64,000 nucleotides of DNA from VRUE01 sp033856275 (lineage in GTDB: Bacteria > Actinomycetota > Thermoleophilia > Solirubrobacterales > 70-9). Below are positions 40,373-47,397 of the stretch, one piece after another. The notes beneath the pieces were generated by a model that saw nothing but the letters and a program-made list of their open reading frames with translations, searched no databases and had not been told where the DNA came from. The first letter of the stretch is position 1. Every line of letters starts with the position of its first letter. The position numbers and the translations under genes were made by a program. The stretch is taken from NCBI GenBank assembly GCA_033856275.1, contig JAWVFJ010000051.1, positions 62,001 through 126,000 of the forward strand, written 5' to 3'.

Positions 40373-41272
40373 CTAGCCTGAGCTGGCTGTTTCGTCGGAG
40401 GACGAGTTCTGTGCTTTCGCCGCTCCCTCCGATTGTGGTGAGTTTTGGTGTTGTGCGCGCAGTTCCTCTATCAATGGTTTCACCAATTCATTCACAACGT
40501 CGAGCGGAATCACATTCGTGAGTCCAGAGTTCTCCTCAAAGGTAACTCGCGGCCGCCCGGTTTGCTGAGAGATAGCTGTGTCAATAAATGGGACGTAGCT
40601 CGACACAATTCCAATGACGTGAGTATTTGAACGATCCGACGTCCCTACTAGCGACACGCCTGCTGGTCGGAGAATGACTGGACCACCGCTGTTGCCGGGA
40701 AAGACGGGGCAATCGATCAAAAATCCCCCCGTCTCCTTAACGATCTCTCGATCAACGCGAGCTATCACTCCACCACGCACAATTGCGTACTTCTTTTGGG
40801 TGCCCGCAATACCCATCGGAAATCCTAGAACGAAGACCGGGTCACCCTCCACAACCCCCTCTGACTCAAAGCCATCCATATCCAAAAACGCATGCTCTGG
40901 AAGGGGCGTGAACTCGGCGCCTGCATCTTGCAATCCTCTGGCATCTAGCCCAGACACTGCGACATCAAACTGGTCGTTAACAATGAACATATCGTTGCCT
41001 TGTTCATCCTTAACCCCTATGCGGAACCGTCCTGAGCCAGCACCCTGGTTGAATCGAATCCATAGTTCGGTCTTACCCTCGATGACATGGCGATTAGTGA
41101 CGAGGAAGATGATGCGAGTTGTTTCGTTTTCCCCAGCCTCGGATTGATCGGGAGACTCATAGCCCAGTAGCGTGCCGGTGGCCACGGCAGAAAACTTTTG
41201 CTCGTCCCCTTCTGTATGCGCCTCTTCGAGGACTCCTACGGCATCTAGGTAGTGAGCTGGCAGCAGGGCCAC
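40373..41272 (-). CDS. Trypsin-like serine protease without a signal peptide
   Basis: A 299-residue chymotrypsin-fold protease. The triad is His62 (VTNRHVIEG), Asp103 (QFDVAVSGL) and Ser195 (FPGNSGGPV). There is no signal peptide or membrane helix, and the C-terminal 60 residues are charged and possibly flexible (EELRAQHQNSPQSEGAAKAQ). Cytoplasmic trypsin-like proteases in mobile islands are often effectors in antiviral systems, which is a plausible but unproved role. It is convergent with the antitoxin gene. Confidence 0.85.
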   Translation of the reverse strand: MALLPAHYLDAVGVLEEAHTEGDEQKFSAVATGTLLGYESPDQSEAGENETTRIIFLVTNRHVIEGKTELWIRFNQGAGSGRFRIGVKDEQGNDMFIVNDQFDVAVSGLDARGLQDAGAEFTPLPEHAFLDMDGFESEGVVEGDPVFVLGFPMGIAGTQKKYAIVRGGVIARVDREIVKETGGFLIDCPVFPGNSGGPVILRPAGVSLVGTSDRSNTHVIGIVSSYVPFIDTAISQQTGRPRVTFEENSGLTNVIPLDVVNELVKPLIEELRAQHQNSPQSEGAAKAQNSSSDETASSG

Positions 41273-41390
41273 GGAAGGAGAATAGGGCCGAATGAAACAG
41301 CTCGCGTGGCTGAGTCACTCACACGCGCGATCAAGCCGCGCCCGACCCGCTCCTAACAGGAATCGCTACGAACCGGCGGCGATTCGCGGG

Positions 41391-41414
41391 ATTTGAGCCA
41401 CTAGTGGCTCAAAT
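41391..41414. repeat. Right end of islet B: 24-bp perfect palindrome
   Basis: A perfect 24-bp dyad centred on GAGCCACTAGTGGCTC. Its centre (41402.5) is 84.5 bp from the 3' end of the intact tRNA-Ala gene. The outer bases differ from those of the palindrome at 39445, yet both are perfectly symmetric, showing that symmetry rather than sequence is conserved. Confidence 0.8.
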
Positions 41415-41446
41415 GGAGCACGATACCCGAGGATCGGCGGCGATTC

Positions 41447-41483
41447 CAAAAACGCAGAAGCCCCGACTAGCAGGGGCTTCTGC
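41447..41483 (-). terminator. Intrinsic terminator of tRNA-Ala(CGC)
   Basis: An 11-bp stem (GCAGAAGCCCC at 41454-41464, GGGGCTTCTGC at 41473-41483) with an 8-nt loop. On the minus strand it is followed by GTTTTTGG. It lies 4 nt downstream of the tRNA 3' end. Degenerate copies of this hairpin accompany both tRNA fragments. Confidence 0.85.
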
Positions 41484-41486
41484 TGA

Positions 41487-41559
41487 TGGAGCTAGCCGGA
41501 CTCGAACCGGCGACCTCCTGGGTGCGATCCAGGCGCTCTTCCAGCTGAGCTATAGCCCC
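41487..41559 (-). tRNA. tRNA-Ala (CGC anticodon)
   Basis: A 73-nt gene without encoded CCA. Acceptor strands GGGGCTA and TAGCTCC pair with the G3-U70 wobble that defines alanine identity. The anticodon arm is CCTGG-ATCGCAC-CCAGG, giving anticodon CGC (codon GCG). D and T arms are normal. Its 3' half is repeated at 32568 and 39543, so it is the insertion target of the islets. Confidence 0.95.
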
Positions 41560-41647
41560 GAGTGCGTGGGTGGGAGGATCGTCCCAGGGCCCTCGCAAGG
41601 GCAAGGATAACCGCATAGGCTTTAGGTTCCCGCTTTGGGACGCAGCC

Positions 41648-42565
41648 ATGGGCATCCTTGACGAGGCAATCCGAGAGCATCTGGAACTGAAGCGCCAGCA
41701 CGGCGCGGGCGATTCCGAGCTGAAGCAGCTCGAGGACGAGGCATTCGGCCAGGCGGAGCGGCCCGGCGAGGAGCAGGCGGCAGATCCGCTTGCCGAGGCG
41801 CCGACCGAATTCATGACTCAGCCAGAGACGCCCGAGGGCGAGGCGTCGCGGCCCGAGCCGACGATTGCCGACCTACAGGAGCCGCCTCCGCCGCCCGCAC
41901 CGGAGGAGCCCGCTGTCGCGGAGCAGGACCCGGCCGCACAGGAGCCCGATGAGGCCCCAGCCGCGGAGGAGCAGCCGGCGATGGAGCACGAGATCGTCGC
42001 CGATATTCCCGAGGCCGAGGAGCCCGAGCCGGCTGGGCCCTCCACCGAAGAGCGCCAGGCGATCGCCGAACAGCCAACCGAGATGTTCGACGTCGAGGAG
42101 GAACTGGGCGGCCCGCCGAGTCCTACCGACGAGGAGATCGTCGAAGAGGAGATCGCCGAGCCGCGCCTCGCCCCAGCCGATCCGCTCGCCGGTCTCGAGG
42201 AGTCCGAAGAGGCCGAGGTCAGCGTCCAGGGTCCGGCCCCGGACGACGATGACGACTACGACGACGAGGACGATGCCTTCTGGAACGAGCAGCGCCTCTC
42301 TGACGAACTGGATCAGGCGCTGGAGGCGCCACGCGAGTCGGAGCCAGACGACCCAGAGCCAAAGCTTGAGGATGATCCGGAGTCTGGAGCTGTGGAGTCA
42401 GAGCACGAGGAAGAGGTGGAACCCGTCGCCGAGGCCGAAGCCGAAGCACCCCAAAGCGATGACGACGTGCTGGAGGAGACTCCCGACTTCCTCGAGGAGA
42501 CCCCCGAGGACGACCAGCTCTGGTTCGAGCAGAAGCCCCCTAAGGACTTCGACTTCGACGACTAG
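41648..42565 (+). CDS. Highly acidic Glu/Asp/Pro-rich protein of unknown function
   Basis: A 305-residue protein with an ordered-looking N-terminal helix (MGILDEAIREHLELKRQHGA) and a conserved-looking C-terminus (LWFEQKPPKDFDFDD). Between them about 240 residues are low-complexity, rich in Glu, Pro, Ala and Asp (for example PDDDDDYDDEDDAFW), and probably disordered. No enzymatic motif is seen. The ends suggest a linker or scaffold that binds partners at both termini. Start chosen at the ATG giving the helical N-terminus. Confidence 0.7.
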   Translation: MGILDEAIREHLELKRQHGAGDSELKQLEDEAFGQAERPGEEQAADPLAEAPTEFMTQPETPEGEASRPEPTIADLQEPPPPPAPEEPAVAEQDPAAQEPDEAPAAEEQPAMEHEIVADIPEAEEPEPAGPSTEERQAIAEQPTEMFDVEEELGGPPSPTDEEIVEEEIAEPRLAPADPLAGLEESEEAEVSVQGPAPDDDDDYDDEDDAFWNEQRLSDELDQALEAPRESEPDDPEPKLEDDPESGAVESEHEEEVEPVAEAEAEAPQSDDDVLEETPDFLEETPEDDQLWFEQKPPKDFDFDD

Positions 42566-42611
42566 CCTTGGGCTAGTCCAGAAGCTCCTACCCGCCTAAA
42601 CTCTCAGGTAC

Positions 42612-42684
42612 GGGGCCATAGCTCAGCTGGCAGAGCGCGGCGTTTGCAACGCCGAGGTCGCCGGTTCGATCCCGGCTGGCTCCA
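42612..42684 (+). tRNA. tRNA-Ala (TGC anticodon)
   Basis: A 73-nt gene. Acceptor strands GGGGCCA and TGGCTCC again show the G3-U70 pair. The anticodon arm CGGCG-TTTGCAA-CGCCG gives anticodon TGC. It is intact with no repeat nearby, so unlike the CGC gene it has not been used as an integration target. The radical SAM gene on the other strand ends exactly beside it. Confidence 0.95.
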
Positions 42685-44229
42685 CTAACCGCTCGGCTCG
42701 AGCCCAGGCAGATCCGTAGTGCCCGGCTCCACGGGGAACGACCCACTCGCATCGGCCGCCATCACGATCCGCTTGTTGACCAAGTCACGGGTCGCAGCCA
42801 TGGCATCCTGCCGAGCCCTCTCTGCGTCAATCCCAAAGCGAGTCCGAAGCGCGCTCTCGGCATCGGCCAGCGTTCCGCCGTCGAGCGCATCCATCACAAC
42901 TCCACCCGATTCGTTCAGCCGCAAGTAGCTCCCATCGCCGGTCAACCGAACGAACCGCTGCCGCGCGCTCCCACTCCACCGCAACGGCGCGTGCCGGTAC
43001 CTCCGTCTCGCCGCCAACGAATGCACCTTCTCCCGAGCGTCCCGAAGCTCCTCAGATGGATCGACTGACTTTGGCGGAGTCGGTGCAGGCACCTTCGCTT
43101 GCCGACCGGAGCTGCTCGTCCCGGATCCCCCCGCCACGGGTACCTCCTCGTCAAGGTAGGCGACGAGGTCCGACTTGGCCAGGTCTCCCGGCTTCTTCAT
43201 CGAGTCGGCCCAGCGATTGATCCGCTCGTCGTCCCATCCCCCGCGGATCGCTGCCCAGCATGCCGCGACGCCGTCCCCCGCTGCGTTGCCGAAGCTGAAG
43301 GGCCGCATCGAATCGGGTCGCACGTCGCCGTTCGGCCGCACCAGGTAGCTACCGGGTGCCTGGCGGCCCTGCAGGCTGATGTCGCCGCCTGTCCCTGGCT
43401 GCAGGACGATCCGCATCGCGCTCCCGCGCCGCCGCCGGAACTCGTCCACCGCTTCCCCCAGCGCCTTGCGGGAGACGTGCCAGTCGCCGCCCCGCGCCGC
43501 CGCCCCTGTGACCACCACCGGCGTCACCCGCACCCAGGGCACTCCGAGCGCCCACATCTGCTCGAGGAGCTCAGGGACCGCGCTCGCGTTCGCCGGTGTC
43601 ACCACGTGGACGACGCAGACGCCGACGCCGGCGCCGAGCAGAGCGTCGATCCCCTCGATCGCGCGTCGCCAGCTCCCCGGCACCCCGCGCGAGCCGTCGT
43701 GCAGGCCCGCCCGCGCCCCGTCGAGAGAGACGTGGGCCGTGACACCCCGCAGCACCCCAAGCCGCCGCGCCACCTCCTCGTCGACGAACCAGCCGTTGGT
43801 GTTGAGTGTGACGCCGACGCCTGCCGCGGCCAGGTCCTCGATCACGCCCAAGGTCAGCTCCCTGCGCAGGAATGGCTCGCCGCCAGTGACGACAGCCTCG
43901 ACGATGCCGAGATCCAGCGACTGGCGCACCACCTCACGCCATTCCTCGTCGCTCAGCTCCGGCGTGCGCTGCAGTGTGTGGCGCGGCGAGTCCGTGTAGC
44001 AGAAGCCACAGCGCAGGTTGCAGGCGTAGGTGAGCTCGAGCTTCGCGCCGATCGGTCGCTCGGGTGGCTGGGTAAGGGCACGCGGGGGCCGGCGGCCGAG
44101 CCGCCAGAGCAGCCGGCCCCAGGTGAAGCTCTGCTCGCTCTGCCTAATTGCCGACGCTGATGACGAGGCCGGGAGAAGTCGCAATCGGCTTGCCGTCTGT
44201 CTCGATCTCCTCGACGCTCGGGGGCTCAT
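42685..44229 (-). CDS. Radical SAM enzyme with C-terminal PqqD domain (RiPP maturase)
   Basis: About 514 residues. The iron-sulfur motif is C70, C74, C77 (ACNLRCGFC); GGEPF (116-120) helps bind S-adenosylmethionine. No SPASM-type cysteine cluster follows the barrel. Residues about 410-495 form a PqqD-like fold (YLRLNESGGVVMDALDGGTL). The gene follows two small peptide genes and probably modifies them. Its start is uncertain: ATG 44229 and TTG 44184 lie inside peptide A; initiation near 44149 is also possible. Confidence 0.8.
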   Translation of the reverse strand: MSPRASRRSRQTASRLRLLPASSSASAIRQSEQSFTWGRLLWRLGRRPPRALTQPPERPIGAKLELTYACNLRCGFCYTDSPRHTLQRTPELSDEEWREVVRQSLDLGIVEAVVTGGEPFLRRELTLGVIEDLAAAGVGVTLNTNGWFVDEEVARRLGVLRGVTAHVSLDGARAGLHDGSRGVPGSWRRAIEGIDALLGAGVGVCVVHVVTPANASAVPELLEQMWALGVPWVRVTPVVVTGAAARGGDWHVSRKALGEAVDEFRRRRGSAMRIVLQPGTGGDISLQGRQAPGSYLVRPNGDVRPDSMRPFSFGNAAGDGVAACWAAIRGGWDDERINRWADSMKKPGDLAKSDLVAYLDEEVPVAGGSGTSSSGRQAKVPAPTPPKSVDPSEELRDAREKVHSLAARRRYRHAPLRWSGSARQRFVRLTGDGSYLRLNESGGVVMDALDGGTLADAESALRTRFGIDAERARQDAMAATRDLVNKRIVMAADASGSFPVEPGTTDLPGLEPSG

Positions 44230-44254
44230 ACGGCGGCGCCTGGTGGTCGGTCAT
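44144..44254 (-). CDS. RiPP-like precursor peptide A (36 residues)
   Basis: The peptide starts MTDHQAPPYEPPSVEEIETD, continues GKPIATSPG and ends LVISVGN. With peptide B it shares the leader PYExPSVEEI, then T, G, PI, T and G at the same positions. Y-x-x-P-x-V resembles the YxxPxL element recognised by PqqD-type domains in lasso leaders. The start has GAGCGA 3 nt upstream and lies 6 nt after peptide B. No Asp or Glu is in the last 14 residues, so a lasso ring is not possible there. Confidence 0.72.
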   Translation of the reverse strand: MTDHQAPPYEPPSVEEIETDGKPIATSPGLVISVGN

Positions 44255-44260
44255 TTCGCT

Positions 44261-44371
44261 CTAGCCCGGGATCTGCAGGCTGGTGCCAGCCGCGGTGCTA
44301 ATTGGGTAGCCGCCGGTGTCGATCTCCTCGACGCTGGGGGCTTCGTAAGGCTCAGGCTGCTTCTCGCTCAT
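44261..44371 (-). CDS. RiPP-like precursor peptide B (36 residues)
   Basis: The peptide starts MSEKQPEPYEAPSVEEIDTG, continues GYPISTAAG and ends TSLQIPG. It has the same length as peptide A, the same leader motif and a different C-terminal segment, as expected for two precursors with a common maturase. A strong ribosome site (GAAGGGGAGAG) precedes the ATG. It lies 36 nt after the kinase-like gene. The Thr and Ser residues near the C-terminus are possible modification sites. Confidence 0.75.
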   Translation of the reverse strand: MSEKQPEPYEAPSVEEIDTGGYPISTAAGTSLQIPG

Positions 44372-44407
44372 CTCTCCCCTTCCGTGGTGGTAACCCTGGC
44401 GGGGAGT

Positions 44408-45283
44408 CTAGCTTCGAACACACGTCGAGTCGAGGAACCTTTGGCATGCCTCGGGCAGGGCATCGAGGTCGTCGGGCAATGAGATCTGCAGCGCCGGCAC
44501 AGTGCCGAGAAGCCTGGCGAGCCGCTGAAACGCGGCGGCGATTGAGGCCCGTCCACCGCTATGGACGAGATTGGGTGTGAGCAGGGCAAGGGCCCGCGCC
44601 GGCTCCAGCCGCTCGACTTCGAATGCCGCTCCGCGCTCTGCGAGCAGTGCTACCGCGGCAACTGGACAGGGGTCCGGCTCGCCGGGGCCGGGATCCTCCA
44701 GCAAGAAGGCCCGGTGCCGTCCCTCGCCGTCTTGGCTGCGCATGCGCACGCCACGCGCCCCGGGGTATGCGATCGGACCTAGCGCGCCCAGTTCGATCGC
44801 GATCCCGTCCTCGCCAAGCAACCGGCAGCCGCCCTCCCCCAGCGCCCGTGCCAGCGTCGACTTGCCGCGCAGGGTGGGACCGCAGAAGACGATCGCGCGC
44901 CCGTCCGCCTCTACTGCCGCCGCGTGGAGGACGAGGTCGTCACGCCGCGAAAGCAGCGTGCAGATCGCCGAGGAGACGATGCGGTGCTCGCGTAGTTCCG
45001 CATCTTCGTCGCTGGAGTCGACCACGATCCGGCCGACGGTCGGGCTCAGGAGGAAAGACCCGGTGGGCGGCATCAGCAGCAGGCACTCGCCTCCGTCAAG
45101 CTCATAGGAAGCGAACCAGCAGTAGCCGTCGTCGGTGATCAGCGACCCGGTCGGCTCCCCGTTAGGCGTTATGAGTGACTCCGCCGCCGCCTCTACCACC
45201 AGCGCGCCCCGAGTGCCGCTCGCCGTATTTAGGCGCCGCAGCGGCAAGTCGCTCTTAACTTCGAATCCATAGAGGCTGCTCAT
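44408..45283 (-). CDS. HPr-kinase-like protein of a RiPP cluster
   Basis: A 291-residue protein with the HprK-type P-loop GPTLRGKST (135-143) and a following LLGEDG. The N-terminal third (MSSLYGFEVKSDLPLRRLNT) matches the beta-rich domain that precedes the kinase in RiPP-associated HprK homologs. In paeninodin-type clusters such kinases phosphorylate the precursor's C-terminal serine. Here it starts 20 nt from the divergent PqqD gene and heads the operon of the peptides and radical SAM enzyme. Confidence 0.8.
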   Translation of the reverse strand: MSSLYGFEVKSDLPLRRLNTASGTRGALVVEAAAESLITPNGEPTGSLITDDGYCWFASYELDGGECLLLMPPTGSFLLSPTVGRIVVDSSDEDAELREHRIVSSAICTLLSRRDDLVLHAAAVEADGRAIVFCGPTLRGKSTLARALGEGGCRLLGEDGIAIELGALGPIAYPGARGVRMRSQDGEGRHRAFLLEDPGPGEPDPCPVAAVALLAERGAAFEVERLEPARALALLTPNLVHSGGRASIAAAFQRLARLLGTVPALQISLPDDLDALPEACQRFLDSTCVRS

Positions 45284-45303
45284 GCGGTCTTAGGGTATGG
45301 ATC

Positions 45304-45591
45304 GTGGAGAGAATGCAGATCGAAGCGGGCACAACGCTGCGTCGCACGGATCGTGCCGTGCACGGCGACCTGCCCGAGGAGACCGTGCTGCTCGACGTCG
45401 ATGCCGGCACCGCGGTGCGGCTGAACCCGACCGGCGCCTGGATCTGGGATCAGCTCGCGCAGCCATGCCGAGTCGGCGACCTGGCCAGCGGTCTGGCCGA
45501 GCGATTCGAGATCGACGAGACACGCGCTCTCGGCGATGTCGTCGCCTTTGCTCGCGAGATGGAGCGGCGCGAGCTGCTCGCCGCGTCCTAG
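45304..45591 (+). CDS. PqqD-family protein (free-standing RiPP recognition element)
   Basis: A 95-residue winged-helix-like PqqD fold: VHGDLPEETVLLDVDAGTAV, then RLNPTGAWIWDQLAQPCRVG. Such proteins bind leader peptides and hand them to a modifying enzyme. It is the divergent partner of the kinase gene with a 20-bp gap. The radical SAM enzyme carries its own PqqD domain, so this one may serve the kinase. GTG 45304; an ATG at 45313 is possible. Confidence 0.82.
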   Translation: MERMQIEAGTTLRRTDRAVHGDLPEETVLLDVDAGTAVRLNPTGAWIWDQLAQPCRVGDLASGLAERFEIDETRALGDVVAFAREMERRELLAAS

Positions 45592-46577
45592 CCCGCCAGG
45601 GCCCGCTCAGGCAGGTTTTGGTCGGCGTGGTAGCTCGACCGCACCAGCGGACCTGAGGCAACCGACTCGAAGCCGAGCTCATACGCCGCCTTCTCCAACG
45701 CCGCGAACTCCTCCGGGTGCCAGTAGCGCACCACGGGCAGGTGGTTTTCGGTCGGGCGCAGGTACTGGCCGACGGTGAGCACCTGCACACGGTGCTCGCG
45801 CAGGATCCCGAACGCCTCGACCATCTCCTCGAAGGACTCGCCGAGGCCGACCATCAGCCCCGACTTGGTGACGACGTCGGCGCCGCCCATTTCCTTCGCC
45901 ATCTTCAGTACCCGCGCCGAGCGCAGGAATTTAGAGCCGCGCCGCGCCACCGGGTAGAGCCGCGGCACCGTCTCGACGTTGTGGTTGAAGACGTCGGGGC
46001 GCTCGTGGATCACCTTGGCGAGCGGCATCTCCTGACCGCGGAAATCGGGAGTGAGGATCTCTACCTTGCAACCCGGCGCCTGCATGCGGATCGAGCGGAT
46101 CACGCCGACGAAGGCGCTCGCCCCGTAGTCGGGCAGGTCGTCCCGATCGACCGAAGTGACGACCGCGTGGCGCAGCCCCATCCGCTTCACCTGGTTGGCG
46201 ACTCGCAGGGGCTCCAACGGGTCGTTCCAGCTCGGCACCCCCGTCTTCACGTTGCAGAAGCCGCAGCGTCGGGTGCAGACGTCGCCGAGGATCATGAAGG
46301 TGGCGGTGCCGCGCTCCCAACACTCGCCGACGTTGGGGCAGTTTGCCTCCTCGCAGACCGTGTGCAGGTTGTCGCTGGCGATCATCGACTTGAGCCGGCG
46401 GTAGGTTGGCCCGCCCGGCGCAGGCACCTTCAGCCAGGGCGGCTTGCGGGCGCGACGAAAGGGCACGGTGTCGACGCTCTCTGGCGCGGTCCCGCCCGGC
46501 TTGGCCCGGGAACGGGTGACGTGGACGCGCTCAGCCGTGGCGTCGGCGGCTGCAGGCTCTGCGGTCGACTCGCTCAT
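45588..46577 (-). CDS. lipA: Lipoyl synthase
   Basis: A 329-residue radical SAM enzyme that inserts two sulfurs into octanoyl groups on lipoyl domains. CEEANCPNVGEC binds the auxiliary cluster and CTRRCGFC the SAM cluster. The C-terminal VRSSYHAD segment holds the conserved serine. The N-terminus carries about 50 extra residues before PPWLKVPAPGGPTYRRLKSM. ATG overlaps the lipB stop (ATGA), so both are one operon serving the PDH complex encoded nearby. Confidence 0.95.
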   Translation of the reverse strand: MSESTAEPAAADATAERVHVTRSRAKPGGTAPESVDTVPFRRARKPPWLKVPAPGGPTYRRLKSMIASDNLHTVCEEANCPNVGECWERGTATFMILGDVCTRRCGFCNVKTGVPSWNDPLEPLRVANQVKRMGLRHAVVTSVDRDDLPDYGASAFVGVIRSIRMQAPGCKVEILTPDFRGQEMPLAKVIHERPDVFNHNVETVPRLYPVARRGSKFLRSARVLKMAKEMGGADVVTKSGLMVGLGESFEEMVEAFGILREHRVQVLTVGQYLRPTENHLPVVRYWHPEEFAALEKAAYELGFESVASGPLVRSSYHADQNLPERALAG

Positions 46578-47350
46578 GCGACTCCGAGCCTAGCGTTGTC
46601 GAGACCCAGATCGGCTGGGCTGGCGGCGGTGGGCTCGCGCTCGTAGACCTCGGCGTAGCGGGCGGCGACCGTATCGGCGAACGGCGCGAGTTCCCGGTCG
46701 GTTCCCGTCTCGCGGCTGAGCGAGCTGACCTGGCAGCCTTCGATCCCGCAGGGCACGATCCACTCGAACGGCTGCAGGTCATTGTTTACGTTGACCGAAA
46801 GGCCGTGCGTGGTTATTCCACGATTGACGTGGACGCCGATCGAGCCGATCTTGCGGGCCTCCCGGGCCGGCGGGCCGATCCCGTCGGACCTTTGCACGCC
46901 CTCGGCGCCGCCGCTGGTTGTCCCCGGCGGCTCCCCCTCAGTCCATACTCCGGTCAAGCCATCGAGCGTTTGGGCAGCGACGCCGTGCTCGCCGAGCGCC
47001 GAGATCGCTACCCGCTCCAGCCGCCGCACGTACTCGTGGACGTCGTTGCCGTATGGGCGCAGGTCGACGATCGGATAGGCGACGAGCTGGTCCGGCCCGT
47101 GGTAGGTGACCCGACCGCCGCGGTCCGTGTCGCGCAGCTCGATCCCCTGCATCTCGTACCACTCGGCCGCCATCGGTAGCTCCTCGGGCGTGGAACGGCG
47201 ACCGCGCGTGTAGACGGGTGGGTGCTCGAGCAGCAACAGCACGTCCGGGATCGAGCCGTCCTCGCGCGCGTCGCGCAGCCAGCGCTGCGCGACGAGGGCC
47301 TCGTCGTAGGGGACCAGGCCGCAACGGACTACGAGGACTTCGGTGCTCAT
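46574..47350 (-). CDS. lipB: Octanoyltransferase
   Basis: A 258-residue enzyme moving octanoate from acyl carrier protein to lipoyl domains. The catalytic pair is C201 (VPCGIEGC) and K167 (ARKIGSIGVHV); RGGRVTYHGPDQLVAYPIVD is the substrate signature. Residues 137-165 (EGEPPGTTSGGAEG onward) form an insertion between the GVW and RKIGS motifs that is longer than usual. Start ATG at 47350. Confidence 0.93.
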   Translation of the reverse strand: MSTEVLVVRCGLVPYDEALVAQRWLRDAREDGSIPDVLLLLEHPPVYTRGRRSTPEELPMAAEWYEMQGIELRDTDRGGRVTYHGPDQLVAYPIVDLRPYGNDVHEYVRRLERVAISALGEHGVAAQTLDGLTGVWTEGEPPGTTSGGAEGVQRSDGIGPPAREARKIGSIGVHVNRGITTHGLSVNVNNDLQPFEWIVPCGIEGCQVSSLSRETGTDRELAPFADTVAARYAEVYEREPTAASPADLGLDNARLGVA

Positions 47351-47397
47351 CCTCGAAATCGTTGCACGGCGCCGCTCTATCCTTAGCGCCGCTCCCC

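Larger units (their letters stand above)
39590..41486. mobile_element. Islet B: small tRNA-Ala-integrated element
   Basis: About 1.9 kb between tRNA fragment 2 and the intact tRNA-Ala(CGC) 3' end. Its left hairpin (TTGAGCCACTCG, loop, CGAGTGGCTCAA, 39693-39723) and right palindrome (41391-41414, centred on GAGCCACTAGTGGCTC) share the same arm, distinct from that of islet A. Cargo is a toxin-antitoxin pair and an intracellular serine protease. No recombinase gene is present. Confidence 0.72.

Noticed and set aside
32613..41486. An integrase, excisionase or relaxase gene for the islets
   Set aside because: I looked through both strands for tyrosine-recombinase (R...HxxR...Y), serine-recombinase and HUH motifs and found none, including in the gaps at 36408-37030 and 39160-39440.
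44144..44371. Lasso-peptide precursors
   Set aside because: The leader resembles the lasso YxxPxL element, but the core has no Gly-start followed 7-9 residues later by Asp or Glu, and no B2 protease or asparagine-synthetase-like cyclase gene is present.
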